DNA of 64,000 nt, from assembly GCA_025056175.1 (NCBI GenBank), contig JANWWK010000030.1, forward strand, positions 44,791-108,790, given 5' to 3'. The DNA is from Anaerolineales bacterium. GTDB lineage: Bacteria > Chloroflexota > Anaerolineae > Anaerolineales > Villigracilaceae. Of this stretch, positions 41,186 to 50,523 are shown piece by piece; position 1 is the stretch's first letter, and the number at the start of each line of letters is the position of its first letter. The notes under the pieces were generated by a model, which saw only the letters and a list, made by a program, of their open reading frames with translations, was not told the DNA's origin and made no database searches. The translations under genes were made by a program, and so were the position numbers.

Positions 41186-42274
41186 CTAATCCCATGCGCG
41201 GGAGACGAAACGCACCAGTTGCTCCAGGCCGTCTTCTACGGGGCCGGTTTCGATGTATTCTCCCGTGGTGTGCGCTCCCTCGCCGCGCGTAATGCCCAAG
41301 ACCAGGGCCGGATAGCCGCGGCTGAGTGGAATGTTGGCATCGGTCGAGCCGGCGGTGAGCGCCGGTTCGATGCCCAATTCACGCAGAATAGCGATAGCCC
41401 GTTGGATAAACGGATGCGAGGCTGGCATTTCCCCCGCCGGGCGCTGACCGATAACCTGTGCTTCGATGCGAATGCCGGGCCGCTGCGCCGTATCCAGCAA
41501 CGCTTCGACCCTTCGCGCCAGGTTTTGTAACACTGCCGCATCATCGGAACGCAAATCCAATTCCAGCCAGGCATGGGGTGCAATCGTGTTGATGCTTGTT
41601 CCGCCGCCAATGCGCCCGATGTTGAAGGTGGTGCGCGGTGTGGCAGGCACTTTGAGTATCGTCAGTTGCGCTGCCAGTTGTACCAGTTCATGAATGGCCG
41701 AAGGCCGTCCGAAATCGGTCCACGAGTGGCCGCCGGTTGTGTGAACACTGATCCTATATCGCCGCACGCCTGTGCCACGATGATAGACATGTCCGAGCGC
41801 CATGCCCTCCAGCACGAGATACCCTAACGGTGCATCGCCGAAGCGGTCACAAATGGCTTTCATGCCTTTCAGGTCGCCCAGCCCTTCTTCGCACACGTTG
41901 GCTGCCAGCCACAGGTCGCCAGGCAGAGCGATTTCACGCTCTCGCAGAAGCCAGACCAGCCCAAAGAGCGCGGCCACACCCAGGGCGTTATCGCCGATGC
42001 CCGGCCCGTAGAGACGTCCTGCTTCGCGGCGCACGGTGAGCGGTGTTTCGGCAGGAAAGACCGTATCCAGATGGGCAGAAACCACCAGGGCAGGCAATCT
42101 TCCACCCTGTAGACGGGCATAGACGTTGCCTGTGGAGTCTATTGCTGTATCGCGCAGTCCCTCAGCGCGGAATTGTTCCAGCAGAAATTGGGCGCGTGCC
42201 GACTCCTGAAATGTGGGCGCAGGGATTTGCTGAATAGCAACTGCTAAATCGAGAAGGCGCTCTGGCAGGTTCAT
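41186..42274 (-). CDS. M20-family metallopeptidase/amidohydrolase
   Basis: A 362-residue zinc hydrolase of the M20 family (peptidase T/ArgE/DapE-like shape). 'VVSAHLDTVFP' gives the metal His and catalytic Asp, 'GPGIGDNALGVAALFGL' the bridging Asp, and 'ANVCEEGLGDLKG' the Glu pair. A dimerisation domain begins near 'HTTGGHSWTDFGRPSAIHEL', and 'STDANIPLSRGYPALVLG' is the late segment. The substrate could be a small peptide or an N-acyl amino acid. The start overlaps the stop of the PfkB gene by ATGA, and it is the last gene of a three-gene operon ending in a strong stem-loop. Confidence 0.87.
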   Translation of the reverse strand: MNLPERLLDLAVAIQQIPAPTFQESARAQFLLEQFRAEGLRDTAIDSTGNVYARLQGGRLPALVVSAHLDTVFPAETPLTVRREAGRLYGPGIGDNALGVAALFGLVWLLREREIALPGDLWLAANVCEEGLGDLKGMKAICDRFGDAPLGYLVLEGMALGHVYHRGTGVRRYRISVHTTGGHSWTDFGRPSAIHELVQLAAQLTILKVPATPRTTFNIGRIGGGTSINTIAPHAWLELDLRSDDAAVLQNLARRVEALLDTAQRPGIRIEAQVIGQRPAGEMPASHPFIQRAIAILRELGIEPALTAGSTDANIPLSRGYPALVLGITRGEGAHTTGEYIETGPVEDGLEQLVRFVSRAWD

Positions 42275-43275
42275 GCTGGTCTCACCAGGTCGGCCAGGGA
42301 GGCCAGGCGTGCTTGCGCCAGGCCGGGCATCGAATCGAGCAAGTAGAAGGGGCCGCTGCCTTCGATAGCAAACGAAGCGGAGATATTTCCATAGAGCGCG
42401 GCCTGTAGCGGGTCGAGCGTGGCGGCGTATCCAGCCAGGAAGCCGCCGCAAAAGGCATCGCCTGCACCGGTGGGGTCTACGAAGTTGGCCGGATAGGCGG
42501 GAATTTCCCATTTTCGGTTGCTCACGCGGTCGTACACGCACTGTCCGCGCGCACCGCGCTTGATGACGATGATGTCACAGCCGAAGCTGGCGAGTGTTTC
42601 GGCCATTTCCCACAAATCGTTCGTTCGTCCCCAAAACAAACTACGGATTTCCTCTTCGGAGGGGAGAAACGCTGTCAGTCCCTGCAAGAGCGAGCGCAAG
42701 TCATCGAGATACTTTCCGTTCATGTAGCCGGGGCTCGGATCCATCGTCACGTAAGAACTGCCGCTGTGTCGAAAGGCTGCCGAGAGTTGTGAATGCGTCA
42801 GCAGGTCGAGCGGTGCCAGATGAACGGCTTTGGCCGCGCGGTATTCGATGGGAATGTCGGAAAGTTTGGGCGAATCGGGGCGGGCGCGCAGGCGGTCCTC
42901 TTGCTCTTCGGGCGGAGCCTGATAACCGAGTAGCCCTTTGGGAAAGGGTAGTCCGAGCCGCGCAAAATGTGAAACCGGGTTGGAACGTTGGACGGTGTGG
43001 TCTTCGGTATAGACCAGGAAGGAACGCAAATCCAGCGGCGAAGGCAGGATTTTGACCCCGCGTGTATCTATGCCTCGCTGACGAAACTGGCGCAGCCATT
43101 CGGTGGGATAATCTTCGCCCACGCGGGCCAGCAGAGAGACCGAATTGGTCCACAGACGTGCGCCTGCAGCAGCATACAGCAAATTCCCTCCCGGTGTATC
43201 CAGGAGGGGCTTGCCCGCAGGAGGGAGGAGATACTGTCGGCGCAGTTGGCCGGCAATGACCAGAGAGACGCCCAT
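42271..43275 (-). CDS. PfkB-family carbohydrate/nucleoside kinase
   Basis: A 334-residue ribokinase-fold kinase. The glycine pair of the substrate lid is seen in 'LLDTPGGNLLYAAAGARLW'. The ATP/catalytic motif is 'VDPTGAGDAFCGGFLAGYAA', whose Asp is the base. 'DIIVIKRGARGQCVYD' is the nucleotide-binding strand. PfkB kinases phosphorylate sugars, nucleosides or small alcohols; the specificity is not readable. I start at 43275, four bases after the stop of the histidine-kinase gene, because the longer frame lies within that gene. The next gene overlaps its stop codon, so all three are one transcript. Confidence 0.87.
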   Translation of the reverse strand: MGVSLVIAGQLRRQYLLPPAGKPLLDTPGGNLLYAAAGARLWTNSVSLLARVGEDYPTEWLRQFRQRGIDTRGVKILPSPLDLRSFLVYTEDHTVQRSNPVSHFARLGLPFPKGLLGYQAPPEEQEDRLRARPDSPKLSDIPIEYRAAKAVHLAPLDLLTHSQLSAAFRHSGSSYVTMDPSPGYMNGKYLDDLRSLLQGLTAFLPSEEEIRSLFWGRTNDLWEMAETLASFGCDIIVIKRGARGQCVYDRVSNRKWEIPAYPANFVDPTGAGDAFCGGFLAGYAATLDPLQAALYGNISASFAIEGSGPFYLLDSMPGLAQARLASLADLVRPA

Positions 43276-43279
43276 AACA

Positions 43280-44533
43280 TCAATTGATGAACACTTTATC
43301 GGCGGCGCGCGCCTGGTCAGCATCGAGCGGGAGAAGAATGGTGAACGTACTTCCCTGTCCTTCGGTGCTTTCGGCCCAAATGCGCCCGCCCATCAGTTCG
43401 ATGTTCATTTTAGCAACCGAAAGCCCCAACCCCATGCCGCCGTGCTTGCGGGTAAGATGTGATTCGACCTGGTAGAAGCGCTCAAAGATGTGTGGCAGGT
43501 CTTTGGCCGGAATGCCGATGCCGTTATCTTTGATTGCGATTTTGACGTAGCCCGGCACTTCTTCGGCGGTGACGAAGACATACCCGCCTCGTTCGGTAAA
43601 TGCGACGCCGTTTTGCAGGATGTTGAGAATGGACACGCCGATTTTTTCGGCATCGCCTTCAATCATCAAGTCAGAATTTTCGATGTCGAACCCCAGGGTG
43701 ACTCCTTTGCTCTCCGCATCTTTGCGGACGGCGGCCAGCGAATCCAGGATGAGTTTTCGCACCGAGACCGTGCGCCGCCGTACCGAAGCGACCCCGCTCT
43801 GGACGTTGTGCAGCCGTGTCATGCTGTCAATGATTTCCTTGAGCCGCATGGCATTGCGGATGATGGTATCGAGTTGTTCGTGATATTCCTCGCTGACCAG
43901 TTCGCGCAAAAAGGTGGAGTGTCCGAGAATCAGCCCCAGCGGGGTGCGGAGTTCGTGCGAGGTGATGGCGATGAAGTCGGTTTTCATCTTATCCAGTCGT
44001 TTGGCTTCCTCGCGCGTTTCTTCGAGTTGTTGTTGCAAGTGTGCGTTCTGAATGGCAATGGCGGCGTGCGCAGCCAGCGTTTCCAGCAGCATCACATCTT
44101 CGCCGGTGTAATTTGCGCCATTGGCCTTGTTGATGACTTCCAGAATGCCTAACGCTTCCCCCCGAAACAGGATGGGACAGGCCACAACGGAATAAGTGAA
44201 AATGCCGCTCAACTCGTCGGCCAGTCGCGAATGACGCGGGGCGTTGCGGATGTCGTTAACGACCACCGTCTCTTTGTTGCGAAAGGCCAGGCCGGCAATG
44301 CTCTCGTCTATCGGGATGAGCAGGGTTTGAAGCATTTGCAGTTCTGGCGTATTCACGAGAAAACGCAGGTTTTGCTCATCGGGTTCAGGGTCGAGAATGG
44401 AAGCCCCCAGTGAATTGGTCAGTTCTGAGGCCGCATCCAGAATCAGCAAGAGTGCATCACGTAATTCCGTGATGGTGTTGAGCGTTCGGCCCACTTCGAG
44501 CAGCCGCTTCATCCGTTGGAGTTGTGTATTCAT
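43280..44533 (-). CDS. Cytosolic GAF-domain sensor histidine kinase
   Basis: A 417-residue kinase without membrane segments. A GAF domain covers about 15-165 ('[19 protein letters not shown]', '[24 protein letters not shown]'). A coiled coil with '[23 protein letters not shown]' follows, where the H-box His is the phosphorylation site. The ATPase domain has an N-box region, '[20 protein letters not shown]' (G1/F box) and '[19 protein letters not shown]' (G2). All catalytic boxes look intact. No response regulator is adjacent; instead it heads an operon with a PfkB kinase and an M20 hydrolase. It starts 15 bases after a TATACT -10-like element on the minus strand. Confidence 0.92.
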   Translation of the reverse strand: MNTQLQRMKRLLEVGRTLNTITELRDALLLILDAASELTNSLGASILDPEPDEQNLRFLVNTPELQMLQTLLIPIDESIAGLAFRNKETVVVNDIRNAPRHSRLADELSGIFTYSVVACPILFRGEALGILEVINKANGANYTGEDVMLLETLAAHAAIAIQNAHLQQQLEETREEAKRLDKMKTDFIAITSHELRTPLGLILGHSTFLRELVSEEYHEQLDTIIRNAMRLKEIIDSMTRLHNVQSGVASVRRRTVSVRKLILDSLAAVRKDAESKGVTLGFDIENSDLMIEGDAEKIGVSILNILQNGVAFTERGGYVFVTAEEVPGYVKIAIKDNGIGIPAKDLPHIFERFYQVESHLTRKHGGMGLGLSVAKMNIELMGGRIWAESTEGQGSTFTILLPLDADQARAADKVFIN

Positions 44534-44677
44534 GGTCGAATCACCGGTAGTATAAGCGGGCAAGGTAGGATAAAATTATACTTCATTCGCTCTTTTTATC
44601 GGCATCATCGCTCGTCTTTCTGGCACAACCAGGGCGCGAAATGCACATCTAACAAAATCGTAAGGAGACACGACCCC

Positions 44678-45763
44678 ATGAGCAACAAAAAAGTACGCGT
44701 CGCCATCATTGGCGTCGGAAACTGCGCCTCGTCGCTGGTGCAGGGTGTGGAGTTCTACAAGAACACGCCCGATAACGCCACCGTTCCGGGCATTATGCAT
44801 GTCAATTTAGGCGGCTATCACATCCGCGATATTGAATTTACGCTCGGCATTGACATCAACGTCACCAAAGTTGGCAAAGATTTGAGCGAGGCCATCTTTG
44901 CCGAACCGAACAATACCTACAAATTCAGTGATGTGCCGCACCTGAACGCGCCGGTGGTGCGTGGGATGACCCACGATGGGCTGGGCAAGTACCTTTCGCA
45001 GGTCATCAAAAAAGCCCCCGGCCCAACGGCGGATATTGTCCGCCTGCTCAAAGAGACCAGGACCGATGTCGTCGTCTCGTACCTGCCGGTTGGTTCGGAA
45101 ATGGCAACCAAATGGTATGTGGAACAAATCATCGAGGCCGGGTGCGCCTTCGTCAACGCCATTCCGGTTTTCATTGCTTCCAGCGAATATTGGGGCAACC
45201 GCTTCAAAAGTGCCGGGTTGCCGGTGCTGGGAGATGACATCAAAAGCCAGGTAGGTGCCACTATCCTTCACCGCGTCATCACCAGTTTGTTCGTAGACCG
45301 CGGCGTACAAATTGACCGCACCTATCAACTCAATTTTGGCGGTAACACCGATTTTATGAACATGCTGGAGCGTGAACGCCTGGAGAGCAAAAAAATCTCC
45401 AAAACCGGTGCAGTTACCAGCCTGATTCCGTATGAACTACCGGAAGAAAACGTGCATGTTGGCCCGTCCGACTATGTCCCCTGGCTGACCGACCGGAAGT
45501 GGTGCTACATCCGCATGGAAGGGACTACCTTTGGCAACGTGCCGTTGAACGTGGAAGCCAAACTGGAAGTATGGGATAGCCCCAATTCGGCGGGCGTCAT
45601 CATTGACGCGGTGCGCTGCGCCAAAATCGCGCTCGACCGGGGTTTGAGTGGTCCAATTCTCGGCCCCTCGTCCTATTTCTTCAAGACCCCGCCCAAACAA
45701 TACCGCGATGACATCGCCCGTCAGAAGACGGAAGATTTCATCAGCGGCAAGAGCAACGAGTGA
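44678..45763 (+). CDS. ino1: Myo-inositol-1-phosphate synthase
   Basis: A 361-residue NAD-dependent enzyme that converts glucose-6-phosphate to L-myo-inositol-1-phosphate. The NAD motif '[20 protein letters not shown]' is at the N-terminus. The catalytic region has '[15 protein letters not shown]' and '[25 protein letters not shown]', characteristic of the compact bacterial/archaeal branch. Inositol phosphate feeds phosphatidylinositol-type lipids or compatible solutes. AAGGAG precedes the ATG by nine bases. The upstream 140 bases are shared with the divergent histidine-kinase gene and contain a TATACT-like element (44576-44581) that would give a leader of about 90 bases. The longer upstream frame is not supported. 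Confidence 0.93.
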   Translation: MSNKKVRVAIIGVGNCASSLVQGVEFYKNTPDNATVPGIMHVNLGGYHIRDIEFTLGIDINVTKVGKDLSEAIFAEPNNTYKFSDVPHLNAPVVRGMTHDGLGKYLSQVIKKAPGPTADIVRLLKETRTDVVVSYLPVGSEMATKWYVEQIIEAGCAFVNAIPVFIASSEYWGNRFKSAGLPVLGDDIKSQVGATILHRVITSLFVDRGVQIDRTYQLNFGGNTDFMNMLERERLESKKISKTGAVTSLIPYELPEENVHVGPSDYVPWLTDRKWCYIRMEGTTFGNVPLNVEAKLEVWDSPNSAGVIIDAVRCAKIALDRGLSGPILGPSSYFFKTPPKQYRDDIARQKTEDFISGKSNE

Positions 45764-45772
45764 GACGGATTT

Positions 45773-45804
45773 TGTGGGACAACTCATGAAAGAGTTGTTC
45801 CACA
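45773..45804 (+). other. 13-bp stem-loop after ino1
   Basis: TGTGGGACAACTC at 45773-45785 pairs with 45792-45804 (one G-T pair) around a six-base loop, nine bases after the ino1 stop. It is followed by GCCTTTG, not a real T-run, so it is a probable 3'-end stabiliser or weak terminator. Confidence 0.6.
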
Positions 45805-45884
45805 GCCTTTGAAGTGTGATGTTCCGCCCGGCCAAGCGCAGGATTCGCGCCTTTTCGAGAGAGACGGTAAAATAACGGCCATCC

Positions 45885-48344
45885 ATGAAGCCGTTGCGTG
45901 CGAATTCTACCTTGCGCCTGAACACGTATCTGCCCCCGGTGACCATTCAAAGCCGCCTGCTCCAACTGGCGGCATTTTTCCTGTTCGTGAATGCGCTGGT
46001 GCTGACGATTTCGCCCCTGGTTCGGTTTCGCGGTGTGGAAGCCGATTTGCGCTGGGGGCATTGGGTGGGACTGGCAGCCTGGGGGGGGATGGTTTTTCTG
46101 GTGCATTGGCAATTTCGCCGTTACACGCCCGATGCCGACCCTTACCTGTTTCCAATCGCTGCGCTGCTGGCCGGGTGGGGATTGCTCTCCATTTGGCGGT
46201 TAGATTCCGGCTTTGGCCTGCGGCAGACCGCCTGGCTGGTGCTTAGCCTGGCAGCCCTGTTGGTTGGCCTGAAGTTTCCGCGCAACCTGGAAATTTTACA
46301 GCGCTATAAGTACCTCTTTCTGACCGGCGGTCTGTTTCTGACGGCGTTGACGCTGGTGCTGGGGTCAAACCCCGGCGGTGTTGGCCCGCGCCTGTGGCTG
46401 GGGTGTTGCGGAATCTATTTGCAGCCTTCTGAACCACTCAAGCTTCTGCTCATCGTTTACCTTGCGGCGTATTTTGCCGGGCGGAACGCGGCGCGCGCCC
46501 AGTTACTGCCCCTGCTTTACCCCACGCTATTTCTTACCGGCCTGGCCTTGCTGATTTTGTTCTTCCAGCGTGATTTGGGAACGGCTTCGATTTTCGTCTT
46601 CCTGTATGCCACGCTGGTGTATCTGGCAAGCGGCAGGCGCATTTTGCCGCTTGTTTCTCTGGCAGTGTTGTTGTTGCTTGCTCTGGCAGGTTACTTTTTT
46701 GTTGAAATCATTCGTGTTCGCATTGAAACCTGGCTCGACCCGTGGAGTGACCCTGCCGGGCGCGCCTATCAGATTGTCCAATCTGTGCTGGCAATTGCCA
46801 GCGGCGGGTTGGATGGACGCGGACTGGGCATGGGCGCGCCGGGCCTGGTCCCGGTTGCACATTCCGATTTTATTTTCACCACTCTGGGCGAAGAGTACGG
46901 ACTGACGGGGGCGGTGGCGCTTTTTGCCCTTTTGGCAGTGCTGGTGGTACGTGGTTTTCTTATCGCCCTGCGTGCCGGAAGCCGCTTCCGCCGCCTGTTG
47001 GCCGCAGGCGTGGCAGCCTATTTTGGCGCCCAGAGCATTCTCATCATTGGTGGCAACCTGCGTTTACTGCCACTAACGGGCGTTACCCTGCCATTTGTTT
47101 CCTATGGTGGCTCCTCGCTGCTGACTTCGTTTCTCGCGCTCCTCATTCTCCTGCAAATCAGCAATGAACTGGACGAAGAACCCGCTCCCCTGCCTCAGCC
47201 TGCCCCTTACCTTCATACTGCCGCGTTGCTGGGACTGGGAATTGCCGCCTGCGCCCTGGCCTATGGCTGGTGGGCGGTCTGGCGCGCCGATTCTTTGTTG
47301 ACCCGCACCGACAACCCCCGCCGCGCGATTGCCGAGCGTTTTGTGCCGCGTGGCGCGCTGCTCGACCGGCGCAATCAGCCGATTGCCGCCGTCGAAGGGC
47401 AAATCGGCAGTTATCGGCGCGTCTATCTCTATCCCCATCTCTCTTCTGTTATCGGTTACACCCACCCCGTCTATGGGCAGGCCGGCCTGGAACGCACGCT
47501 CGACCCTTACCTGCGCGGCTGGCAGGGCATTCCCAACCTGCAAATCTGGTGGGAACACTTGCTGTATGGCACGCCTCCGCCAGGTTTGAACGTGCGCCTG
47601 AGTCTGGATTTGAACATTCAGGCCGAGGCGGATGCCCTGTTGCGCGACAGGCGCGGCGCCTTAATTTTGATGAATGCACAAACGGGCGAGATTCTCGCCA
47701 TGGCTTCTCACCCCACCTATGACGCCAATGCTTTGGATGAAACCATCTTTGCCGCCCCGAATGCGCCCCTGCTGAATCGCGCCACACAAGGGTTATACCC
47801 GCCCGGCGATATTCTCACGCCTTTTTTACGGGTCGAATATGGACGCTCCGATGTGACTTCCGCAGAATGGCAGGCACTCTATGAACAATTGGGTTTTTAC
47901 AAGAGTCCTGCTTTACGCCTGCCAGAGTTGTTCAACACCGACCCGTCCGACCGTCGTATCAGCCCGGCGCAACTGATTCGCGCTGCTGCCGCACTCAGCA
48001 ACGGAGGCAATTGCCCTGCCGGTCAACTGGTGATGGCGGTGGAAACGCCTCATCAGGGCTGGGTCATCTTGCCTGCTTTGGGCGCATCGTCCCCTTGCTT
48101 GACCCCCCTTAACGTGGCAAGCCTGTTGCAGGAACACCCCGGCCCGTTTTGGGGTTACACCGGCCAGGCCGAAATTGCTTTCGATAGCGCCGGCGAATCG
48201 GCGGAGCGTATTTCCTGGTTCATTGGCGGTACCTTGCCCGGCTGGCAGGGGACGCCCCTGGCAGTGGTGGTAGCGCTGGAAAACGAAAGCCGCTCCCAGG
48301 CGCGCACGGTGGGGCAGGCGGTTCTGGAAGCGGCGATTAAGTAA
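45885..48344 (+). CDS. SEDS (FtsW/RodA-type) glycosyltransferase fused to a degenerate penicillin-binding-protein domain
   Basis: An 819-residue protein. About residues 20-430 are a SEDS polymerase with ten hydrophobic segments and signature blocks 'YLQPSEPLKLLLIVYLA', 'FQRDLGTASIF', 'HSDFIFTTLGEEYGLTG' and 'LPLTGVTLPFVSYGGSSLL'. After a further membrane segment (~450-470) comes a class-B PBP part opening with 'RGALLDRRNQPIA' and 'GYTHPVYGQAGLERTLDPYLRG'. The usual SxxK motif (YPPGSTFK) is D642-I-L-T645 here. The SxN region is deleted. KTG is Y758-T-G. The transpeptidase is therefore almost certainly inactive and may only regulate the SEDS polymerase, as class-B PBPs do by contact. TAAAAT lies 11 bases before the ATG. 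Confidence 0.9.
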   Translation: MKPLRANSTLRLNTYLPPVTIQSRLLQLAAFFLFVNALVLTISPLVRFRGVEADLRWGHWVGLAAWGGMVFLVHWQFRRYTPDADPYLFPIAALLAGWGLLSIWRLDSGFGLRQTAWLVLSLAALLVGLKFPRNLEILQRYKYLFLTGGLFLTALTLVLGSNPGGVGPRLWLGCCGIYLQPSEPLKLLLIVYLAAYFAGRNAARAQLLPLLYPTLFLTGLALLILFFQRDLGTASIFVFLYATLVYLASGRRILPLVSLAVLLLLALAGYFFVEIIRVRIETWLDPWSDPAGRAYQIVQSVLAIASGGLDGRGLGMGAPGLVPVAHSDFIFTTLGEEYGLTGAVALFALLAVLVVRGFLIALRAGSRFRRLLAAGVAAYFGAQSILIIGGNLRLLPLTGVTLPFVSYGGSSLLTSFLALLILLQISNELDEEPAPLPQPAPYLHTAALLGLGIAACALAYGWWAVWRADSLLTRTDNPRRAIAERFVPRGALLDRRNQPIAAVEGQIGSYRRVYLYPHLSSVIGYTHPVYGQAGLERTLDPYLRGWQGIPNLQIWWEHLLYGTPPPGLNVRLSLDLNIQAEADALLRDRRGALILMNAQTGEILAMASHPTYDANALDETIFAAPNAPLLNRATQGLYPPGDILTPFLRVEYGRSDVTSAEWQALYEQLGFYKSPALRLPELFNTDPSDRRISPAQLIRAAAALSNGGNCPAGQLVMAVETPHQGWVILPALGASSPCLTPLNVASLLQEHPGPFWGYTGQAEIAFDSAGESAERISWFIGGTLPGWQGTPLAVVVALENESRSQARTVGQAVLEAAIK

Positions 48345-48357
48345 ACAATCCAGGCAG

Positions 48358-48753
48358 TTATCTGGCGCTGTAACCGGGGCCTTTGCTGAAGTAATCGGCA
48401 TTCCGTTGAATGTCATCGGTCAGGTCTACCACTTCCCCGGCCGCCAGTTGCTTGACGGTGTTCAGCACCACCGCTTCGCCGTGATGGTTGGTGCCTTCGT
48501 AGTGACCGGTGAAGCCAACGCGGTTGAGATACTCACCGCCTTTGGCCGTGTACGCCGAGGGAACTTCATCGGATGGAAAAATTGCCGCATAGGGGCACTC
48601 TGGCACGCACGCGCCGCAGTCAATGCAGGTGTCGGGGTCAATGTAGTAAAGGGGCCACTCCTCCTGTGGCTTGCCGGGGACGATGCACTCGACCGGGCAG
48701 ACCTCCACGCACCCGCTGTCGCGCAAACACAGGCTGGTAATTACATGGGGCAT
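48358..48753 (-). CDS. Ferredoxin with two iron-sulfur cluster motifs (FdxA-like)
   Basis: A 131-residue electron carrier. The N-terminal cysteines in 'CLRDSGCVEVCPVECI' and the second set 'CIDCGACVPECPYAAI' match seven- or eight-iron ferredoxins of the FdxA type, with a C-terminal extension of about 75 residues. Such proteins shuttle electrons at low potential between oxidoreductases in the cytoplasm. It lies just after superoxide dismutase on the same strand but has its own promoter. GAGGAGG precedes the ATG. The C-terminal extension ('GGEYLNRVGFTGHYEGTNHHG') is conserved-looking, with several His residues; I cannot assign it a role. Confidence 0.9.
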   Translation of the reverse strand: MPHVITSLCLRDSGCVEVCPVECIVPGKPQEEWPLYYIDPDTCIDCGACVPECPYAAIFPSDEVPSAYTAKGGEYLNRVGFTGHYEGTNHHGEAVVLNTVKQLAAGEVVDLTDDIQRNADYFSKGPGYSAR

Positions 48754-48800
48754 ACGAATTCCTCCTCTGAAAATGGTGAGATGAACGACCGGACGATTTG

Positions 48801-48809
48801 ATTATATCA
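48801..48809 (-). promoter_or_regulatory. Extended -10 promoter of the ferredoxin gene
   Basis: On the minus strand TGATATAAT followed by C, an extended -10, about 47 bases before the ferredoxin ATG. It abuts the terminator hairpin of the preceding superoxide dismutase gene and uses its last T residue. Confidence 0.65.
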
Positions 48810-48836
48810 AAATCCGCGCCCGAAGGCGCGGATTTT
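48809..48836 (-). terminator. Terminator of superoxide dismutase with TTCG tetraloop
   Basis: A perfect 12-bp stem (AAAATCCGCGCC with GGCGCGGATTTT) closed by a C(TTCG)G tetraloop on the minus strand, four bases after the stop codon. The stem itself supplies the T-run. Confidence 0.85.
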
Positions 48837-48840
48837 CAGG

Positions 48841-49443
48841 TTACTTGCCAAAGCGCGCGGCAACGGCTTCCCAGTTGACCACATTCCACCAGGCCGAAAC
48901 ATACTCGGCGCGGCGGTTCTGGTATTTCAGGTAATAGGCATGTTCCCAGACATCAATTCCCAGCAACGGCTTCAGGCCGTCGGTCAGCGGGTTGTCCTGG
49001 TTTGCTGTGGAAACAACCGCCAGTTTATCGCCGCGTTCCACCAGCCAGGCCCAGCCAGAGCCAAACCGCCCCATGGCCGCTTTTTCGAATTCAGCCTTGA
49101 AGCTGGCAAACGAGCCAAAATCGGCTTCGATGGCTTTGGCAAGCGCCCCGCCCGGTTCACCGCCAGCATTCGGCGCCATGATTTGCCAGAACATATCATG
49201 ATTCCAATGCCCGCCGCCATGGTTGCGGACGGCGGTGCGGATGTCTTCCGGGACTTCGTTCAGGCGAATCAGCAGGTCATCCAGGCTCCAGCTGCCCAAT
49301 TCGGGGTGTTTTTCCAGCGCGGCGTTCAAATTCGTGATGTACGCCTGGTGATGTTTCGTGTGGTGAATGTTCATCGTCTGCGCATCAATGAACGGTTCGA
49401 GCGCTTCGTAAGCATACGGAAGGGGAGGAAGCGTAAAAGCCAT
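48841..49443 (-). CDS. Iron/manganese superoxide dismutase
   Basis: A 200-residue enzyme that converts superoxide to oxygen and hydrogen peroxide. All four metal ligands are in place: the N-terminal His in '[16 protein letters not shown]', the second His in '[10 protein letters not shown]', and Asp and His in '[15 protein letters not shown]'. 'AWWNVVNW' is the conserved C-terminal block. Metal choice between Fe and Mn is not decided by these motifs. An AGGAGAC ribosome binding site lies upstream. Presence of this enzyme with a low-potential ferredoxin suggests an organism that meets oxygen at least sometimes. Confidence 0.95.
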   Translation of the reverse strand: MAFTLPPLPYAYEALEPFIDAQTMNIHHTKHHQAYITNLNAALEKHPELGSWSLDDLLIRLNEVPEDIRTAVRNHGGGHWNHDMFWQIMAPNAGGEPGGALAKAIEADFGSFASFKAEFEKAAMGRFGSGWAWLVERGDKLAVVSTANQDNPLTDGLKPLLGIDVWEHAYYLKYQNRRAEYVSAWWNVVNWEAVAARFGK

Positions 49444-49581
49444 ACAGGTCTCCTATCTTTCGGGTTGACGAAACCAAAGGGGTGATTTAGGATTACGCGG
49501 ACATTCTAGCCGGGCAAAAACCGAAAATCAATTCCGTAATGGGATGATTCCCATCATCAATCCGGGTGATACCCTGACCTT

Positions 49582-50511
49582 ATGAAAACAACCCACCACA
49601 ACCCTGCTCTGTTCTATCTTGCCATTGCTGGCGGCATCCTGGCCGTTTCCACAGCAGCGATTTTCATTCGCTATGCCCAGCAGGAAGTTCCCTCTCTGGT
49701 GATTGCTGCCGTGCGCTTGAGTCTGGCTTCCCTCGTTCTGGCGCCGCTGGCGTTGATGCGTCACCGCGCTGAGTTAAGCGCGCTCTCACGGCGCGAAACG
49801 ACGCTTGGGTTGCTTTCGGGTTTTTTCCTGGCGTTGCACTTTGCTACCTGGATTTCCTCGCTGGAATTTACCTCCGTTGCCAGCTCGGTGGTTCTGGTCA
49901 GCACAACCCCGCTGTGGGTGGCTCTGCTCTCTCCGCTTGTCTTGCGTGAATCGATCCACCGCGCCGCCATTGTGGGATTGGTGCTGGCGCTATTGGGCGG
50001 AGCAGTCGTAGGCATGAGTGAAACCTGCCGGTTCGAGTACGGCCTGGTTTGTCCACCGCTGGGCCAATTTTTTCAGGGACAGGCTTTGTGGGGCAATTTT
50101 CTGGCCTTGTGCGGTGCGTGGATGGGCGCGGGCTACCTGCTGATTGGCCGCCGCCTGCGGGCGAAAATGTCGCTCATCTCTTATATTTTCCTCGTCTATG
50201 GCATGGCGGCGCTCGTCCTGCTGGTCATCATGCGCGCGGCGGGTTTTTCCCCCTTTGGATACCCGCCGCTTAACTATCTGTGGATGCTCCTGCTCGCGCT
50301 CGTGCCGCAGTTGCTAGGCCATTCCACCTTCAACTGGGCGTTGCGCTATCTGCCGGCTTCGTTCGTTGCCGTCACCCTGCTTGGCGAACCTATCGGTTCA
50401 ACCCTGCTGGCCTTGCTCATTCTGGGCGAAGTTCCCTCTGTGCTGGAACTGGTAGGCGGGGTGCTGATTCTCACCGGCATTTACCTGGCAGCGCGCGAAA
50501 GTGGGCAATAA
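49582..50511 (+). CDS. EamA-family (DMT superfamily) exporter
   Basis: A 309-residue membrane protein with about ten helices in two EamA repeats. The first repeat contains 'AAIFIRYAQQEVPSLVIAAVRLSLASL' and 'TSVASSVVLVSTTPLWVALLSPLVL'; the second contains 'LGHSTFNWALRYLPASFVAVTLLGEPIGS' and 'LLALLILGEVPSVLELVGGVLILTGIYL', each quoted as separate motif pieces. DMT exporters of this type move metabolites such as amino acids, purines or sugars out of the cell. The substrate is unknown. A GATACC element lies about eight bases before the ATG, so this may be another leaderless gene. It converges with serC with a 12-base gap. Confidence 0.87.
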   Translation: MKTTHHNPALFYLAIAGGILAVSTAAIFIRYAQQEVPSLVIAAVRLSLASLVLAPLALMRHRAELSALSRRETTLGLLSGFFLALHFATWISSLEFTSVASSVVLVSTTPLWVALLSPLVLRESIHRAAIVGLVLALLGGAVVGMSETCRFEYGLVCPPLGQFFQGQALWGNFLALCGAWMGAGYLLIGRRLRAKMSLISYIFLVYGMAALVLLVIMRAAGFSPFGYPPLNYLWMLLLALVPQLLGHSTFNWALRYLPASFVAVTLLGEPIGSTLLALLILGEVPSVLELVGGVLILTGIYLAARESGQ

Positions 50512-50523
50512 CTCTGGCTGGCT

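Noticed and set aside
41186..42541. Longer start (451 codons) for the M20 gene at 41186-42274
   Set aside because: The extra 89 codons lie inside the PfkB gene in another frame and encode an Arg-rich sequence unlike the family. The ATG at 42274 gives the normal N-terminus and an ATGA overlap.
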